Assembly (NCBI GenBank): GCA_947455465.1
Contig: CANGNS010000018.1
Location: forward strand, 1-64,000
DNA length: 64,000 nt
Direction: 5' to 3'
From: Comamonadaceae bacterium
GTDB lineage: Bacteria; Pseudomonadota; Gammaproteobacteria; Burkholderiales; Burkholderiaceae_C
The notes under the pieces were generated by a model. That model did no database searches, had not been told where the DNA came from, and saw only the letters and a program-made list of their open reading frames with translations. Made by a program: the position numbers and the translations under genes. Position 1 is the stretch's first letter. Every line of letters begins with the position of its first letter. This document shows positions 60,084 through 64,000 of the stretch, piece by piece.

Positions 60084-61370
60084 ATGGTTCCTCACCTTGT
60101 CACTGCCCTGACCGGCCCAATCAATGAGCTAGAGCAGCGCCTGCTCGACACCATGCCCGCCATCGAGCGCTGGTTCCGTCTGGAATGGATGGAGCACACG
60201 CCGCCGTTTTACACCTCGGTGGATGTGCGCAACGCCGGCTTCAAACTGGCCCCGGTCGATACCGATTTCTACCCCAACGGCTGGAACAACCTCAGCCCCG
60301 AGATGCTTCCCATGGCGGTCCAGGCGGCCATGGCGGCCATCGAAAAAATCTGCCCCGAGGCGCGCAACCTGCTCATCATTCCGGAAAACGGCACGCACAA
60401 CACCTTTTACCTGAGCAACCTGGCCCAGTTGCGCCGTATCTTCCATATGGCGGGGCTGAATGTGCGCATTGGCTCGATCGCTGCCAACCTTAAGAAGAGC
60501 ACTACCGTCGAGCTGCCCGGGGGCGAGTCCATCACCATCGAGCCGGTGCTGAGGCACAAAGGGCGCATCGGCGTCAAGGACTTTGACCCCTGCACCATCT
60601 TGCTCAACAACGACCTGGCCGCCGGTATTCCTGGCATTTTGGAAGACCTGCACCAGCAATACCTGCTGCCGCCGCTGCACGCCAGCTGGGCCACGCGGCG
60701 CAAAAGCACGCACTTCGCCTGTTACGAGGAAATCGCCAAGCGCTTTGGCAAGCTGATCGGCATCGACCCCTGGCTGATCAATCCGCTGTACGAGCGCTGC
60801 GGCGAGGCGGACCTGGCCGACAGCGCCGGCGTAGCCGCCCTGGCCGAGCATGTGGAGGCCACGCTGGCCAAGGTGCGGCGCAAATACAAGGAATACGGCA
60901 TCAAGGAAAAGCCTTTTGTTATCGTCAAGGCCGACAACAGTAGCAGCGGCATGGGCCTGATGACGGTGCGCGATGCCAAGCAACTGCCCGCACTGGCGGC
61001 GCGCAGCCTGTCCTTGGACCCCAGCCAAGGCAGCGCGCGCCAGTGGATCGTCCAAGAGGGCGTGCTCACCCACGAGCGCATGAACGACGCGGTGGCCGAG
61101 CCGGTGGTCTACATGATGGACCGCTATGTGGTGGGCGGTTTTTACCGCATACACGCCGAGCGCGGCATCGACGAAAACCTGAGCGCCCCAGGCTCGCTCT
61201 ATGTGCCGCTGGCCTTTGGCCGCAGCACGCAGCTGCCCCAGCTCGGCGTGCGCCCGGGCGCCAGCGAGCCCAACCGCTTTTATATGTACGGCGTGGTCGG
61301 CCGCCTGGCCATGCTGGCGGCCAGCTACGAGCTGGAGCAAACCGACCCCCAGGCCGACCTGGAAGACTGA
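60084..61370 (+). CDS. gshA: Glutamate--cysteine ligase (betaproteobacterial type)
   Basis: GPINELEQRLLDTMPAIERWFRLEWMEHTPPFYTSVDVRNAGFKLAPVDTDFYPNGWNNL. Confidence 0.92.
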   Translation: MVPHLVTALTGPINELEQRLLDTMPAIERWFRLEWMEHTPPFYTSVDVRNAGFKLAPVDTDFYPNGWNNLSPEMLPMAVQAAMAAIEKICPEARNLLIIPENGTHNTFYLSNLAQLRRIFHMAGLNVRIGSIAANLKKSTTVELPGGESITIEPVLRHKGRIGVKDFDPCTILLNNDLAAGIPGILEDLHQQYLLPPLHASWATRRKSTHFACYEEIAKRFGKLIGIDPWLINPLYERCGEADLADSAGVAALAEHVEATLAKVRRKYKEYGIKEKPFVIVKADNSSSGMGLMTVRDAKQLPALAARSLSLDPSQGSARQWIVQEGVLTHERMNDAVAEPVVYMMDRYVVGGFYRIHAERGIDENLSAPGSLYVPLAFGRSTQLPQLGVRPGASEPNRFYMYGVVGRLAMLAASYELEQTDPQADLED

Positions 61371-61397
61371 GCCGCCCGCCGTCGCCCTGGCGACTGG

Positions 61398-61418
61398 TTT
61401 TGTTGCATTGCAACAAAA
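61398..61418. repeat. 21-bp perfect inverted repeat between gshA and kup
   Basis: TTTTGTTGCA-T-TGCAACAAAA. Confidence 0.85.
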
Positions 61419-61469
61419 TAGTCGGGTTTGGGCGTCAAAGCGCGCCCACGGCCGCTGCGCCGTAGCACA

Positions 61470-63392
61470 ATGGCGCTCCTTGCGGCTCCAGAATCCGCGC
61501 CGCAGCAGCGGCCGGTGCACCATGTGTCTTCTTCGAAATCTTCACTCTCTGCGCTGACCATTGGCGCCATTGGCGTGGTCTACGGCGATATCGGCACCAG
61601 CGTGCTGTACGCCCTCAAGGAAGTTTTTGGCTCCGGGCATGTGCCCTTTACGCCGGACAACGTCTACGGCATCTTGTCCATGATTTTTTGGACGCTGACC
61701 GTCATCGTCTCGCTCAAATACGTGGTGCTGGTGCTGCGCGCCGACAACGGCGGCGAGGGTGGCCTGATCGCCATGCTGGCGCTGGCCTCACAGGCCGTGA
61801 TAGATCGGCCGGCGCTGCGCAAAGTGCTGCTCAGCGTGGGCATTTTCGGCACCTGTTTGTTTTATGGCGACGGTGTCATCACGCCGGCCATCTCGGTGCT
61901 GGGCGCGGTGGAGGGCCTGGAGGTGATCTCGCCGCAGTTTGTCCGATACGTGGTCCCGCTGACATTGGTTATTTTGTTGTGCTTGTTTTGGGTGCAAAAG
62001 CGCGGCACCACCGGCATTGGCCAATTTTTCGGGCCGATCACGCTGGTCTGGTTTGTGGTTATCGGCGCGCTGGGGGTCTACCACATCGCCTCCAATCCGG
62101 CGATTTTGCTGGCCCTGAGCCCGCATTACGCGCTGCGGTTTGTGTGGAACAACCCCGGCCTGACCTTTGTGCTGCTGGGCGCCGTGGTGCTGTGCGTGAC
62201 CGGCGCCGAGGCCCTGTACGCCGACCTGGGCCACTTTGGCAAAAAGCCGATCCGCCTGGCCTGGTTTTGCGTGGTGATGCCCGCGCTCACGCTCAATTAT
62301 TTCGGCCAGGGTGCGCTCTTGCTTGCCCACCCTGAGGCGGTCAAAAACCCGTTTTACATGATGGCCCCGGACTGGGCGCTGCTGCCTTTGGTGGTACTGG
62401 CCACTTTGGCGGCGGTGATTGCCTCGCAGGCGCTCATCACGGGGGCGTTTAGCGTGACCAAGCAGGTGATCCAGCTGGGCTACCTGCCGCGCCTGAACAT
62501 GATCCATACCAGCGCCCGCGAGATCGGCCAAATCTATATTCCCTCGGTCAATTGGGGCTTGTTTGTCGTGATTGTGCTGGCTGTGGTGATGTTCAAGTCC
62601 TCCAGCAACCTGGCAACGGCCTACGGTATTGCCGTATGTACCGACATGCTTATTACCACCACGCTGACCTTTTTTGTGGTGCGCTACCGATGGCACTACC
62701 CGCTGGCACTGTGTGTGCTGGCCACGGGCTTTTTCTTTGCGGTCGACTTGGTGTTTTGGGCCTCCAATATGCTCAAGCTCCTTGATGGCGGCTGGTTTCC
62801 GCTGGCCATTGGCGCGGCGGTGTATATCCTCATGAGCACCTGGAAAGATGGACGGGCGCTGCTCAACTCCAAGATCAGGGCCGACGCCATGGATTTGCGC
62901 AGCTTTTTGGACGCCGTTTTTGTCGCTCCGCCGGTGCGCGTGGACGGCACCGCCGTATTCCTCACGGCCGCCACCGGTACCGTGCCCAATGCCTTTTTGC
63001 ACAACCTCAAGCACAACAAAGTGCTGCATGAGACCAATTTGTTTGTCACCGTGCATAACCACGAGCGGCCCTGGATCGGGCTGGACAAGCGCATTGAGAT
63101 TGAGCGCCTGGGCCACGACTGCTGGCAGGTGCTGATTCACTACGGTTTTAAAAACGACCCCGACGTACCCAAGGCGCTGCAGCAACTCAAGGGCCGGGGC
63201 GTGGCGCTGGATCCCATGCTTACCAGCTATTTTCTGTCGCGCGATACGGTGGTGCCCACCCTGGGCGACGAGATGGCGCAGTGGCGTGAGAAGCTGTTTG
63301 CCCAAATGCACCACAACGCCAGCAGCGCCGCCGACTTTTTGAACCTGCCCAACAACGCCGTGGTCGAGCTGGGCTCGAAGATCGAAATCTAA
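61470..63392 (+). CDS. kup: Kup-type potassium uptake transporter
   Basis: [24 protein letters not shown] and [15 protein letters not shown]. Confidence 0.96.
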   Translation: MALLAAPESAPQQRPVHHVSSSKSSLSALTIGAIGVVYGDIGTSVLYALKEVFGSGHVPFTPDNVYGILSMIFWTLTVIVSLKYVVLVLRADNGGEGGLIAMLALASQAVIDRPALRKVLLSVGIFGTCLFYGDGVITPAISVLGAVEGLEVISPQFVRYVVPLTLVILLCLFWVQKRGTTGIGQFFGPITLVWFVVIGALGVYHIASNPAILLALSPHYALRFVWNNPGLTFVLLGAVVLCVTGAEALYADLGHFGKKPIRLAWFCVVMPALTLNYFGQGALLLAHPEAVKNPFYMMAPDWALLPLVVLATLAAVIASQALITGAFSVTKQVIQLGYLPRLNMIHTSAREIGQIYIPSVNWGLFVVIVLAVVMFKSSSNLATAYGIAVCTDMLITTTLTFFVVRYRWHYPLALCVLATGFFFAVDLVFWASNMLKLLDGGWFPLAIGAAVYILMSTWKDGRALLNSKIRADAMDLRSFLDAVFVAPPVRVDGTAVFLTAATGTVPNAFLHNLKHNKVLHETNLFVTVHNHERPWIGLDKRIEIERLGHDCWQVLIHYGFKNDPDVPKALQQLKGRGVALDPMLTSYFLSRDTVVPTLGDEMAQWREKLFAQMHHNASSAADFLNLPNNAVVELGSKIEI

Positions 63393-63410
63393 ATAGCCAG
63401 GCCTCGTTTC

Positions 63411-64000
63411 GTGCACTTTTTCAAAGACCTGAGCTGGTCCACCTTCACCGCCGGATTTGTGGCGGTGCTGGTGGGCTTTACCAGCTCGATTGCCATCGTC
63501 TTTCAGGCCGCGCAGGCCTTTGGCGCCACGCAGGAGATGCTGGCCTCCTGGATCTGGGCTATCAGCATCGGCATGGGTCTGACGACTGCGGTGCCATCGC
63601 TGCTCCTGAGAAAACCGGTGATGGTGGCCTGGAGCACGCCTGGCGCGGCGGTGCTGGCCAGCGCTGGCCTGGCGGGCGGCTTTTCCATGGGCCAGGCGGT
63701 GGGCGCTTTCATGGCCAGTGCCGCGCTCATCGTGCTGCTGGGCGCCACCGGCTGGTTTGCCGCTTTGATGAACCGCATTCCGGCGGCCCTGGCCAGCGCG
63801 CTTTTGGCAGGTGTGCTGGCGCGTTTTGGCATTGCCGGCTTTGCGGCCGCGCAAAACGCATTACCTTTGGTCTCGCTGATGCTGCTGGTCTATGTGCTGG
63901 GGCGACGCTTGGTGCCTTTGTATGCCGTGCCCCTGACCTTGCTTTGCGCCATCACTTTTGTGGCGGCGCAGGGCGGTTTTGCCCACGTGGTGATTCCGAC
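63411..64000 (+). CDS. Benzoate/H+ symporter BenE-like, truncated by the window end
   Basis: GTG start; VHFFKDLSWSTFTAGFVAVLVGFTSSIAIVFQAAQAFGAT..MVAWSTPGAAVLA; open to the last base. Confidence 0.85.
   Translation, partial: MHFFKDLSWSTFTAGFVAVLVGFTSSIAIVFQAAQAFGATQEMLASWIWAISIGMGLTTAVPSLLLRKPVMVAWSTPGAAVLASAGLAGGFSMGQAVGAFMASAALIVLLGATGWFAALMNRIPAALASALLAGVLARFGIAGFAAAQNALPLVSLMLLVYVLGRRLVPLYAVPLTLLCAITFVAAQGGFAHVVIP

Noticed and set aside
61788-63854. 688 aa minus-strand ORF opposite kup/benE
   Set aside because: Shadow ORF; crosses the boundary of two well-supported genes, biased composition
1-64000. CRISPR array, prophage, transposon, rRNA or tRNA genes
   Set aside because: No regularly spaced repeats, integrase/transposase, phage structural ORFs or recognisable RNA genes found by eye; tRNAscan/Infernal would be needed to exclude small RNAs

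Overview
This 64 kb GC-rich window looks like a chromosomal segment of a Burkholderiales (Comamonadaceae-like) bacterium. That assignment is inferred from gene content and from the fur/bamE-dapB-exbBD-leuS-lptE-holA-proA gene order. Main blocks: (1) about 1.4-15.7 kb, a minus-strand run of 13 genes. It holds a CaiD-like hydratase, an acyl-CoA dehydrogenase, a single-chain ADP-forming CoA ligase, two small thioesterases, an L-carnitine dehydrogenase (CdhA-like), a BKACE enzyme (CdhC-like) and a peptide-type ABC importer. I read it as a candidate gamma-butyrobetaine/carnitine-to-glycine-betaine catabolic island with a non-canonical activation and uptake set. (2) 15.9-38.8 kb, mostly housekeeping and accessory genes: MFS, LLM oxidoreductase, queC, a DUF1501/DUF1800 pair, ilvA, osmC, coq7, three porins, fur, bamE, dapB, exbBD, leuS, lptE, holA, proA. 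(3) 38.8-42.9 kb, a small putative defence patch: higBA toxin-antitoxin plus a single-chain nuclease-methyltransferase of Type ISP/IIG type. (4) 43.1-59.9 kb, a nearly complete pectin/oligogalacturonate locus: a KdgR-like IclR regulator, a fused pectinesterase-pectate lyase, Ogl, a TogBANM-like ABC importer, KduD, KduI, KdgF, a TonB-dependent receptor, an SGNH acetylesterase, KdgK and an enolase-superfamily dehydratase. It contains a perfect KdgR-type palindrome. (5) gshA, kup and a truncated benE-like gene. No CRISPR array, prophage, transposase, rRNA or tRNA was recognised by eye. Product calls come from reading the translated proteins and remembered family motifs; no database search was run.
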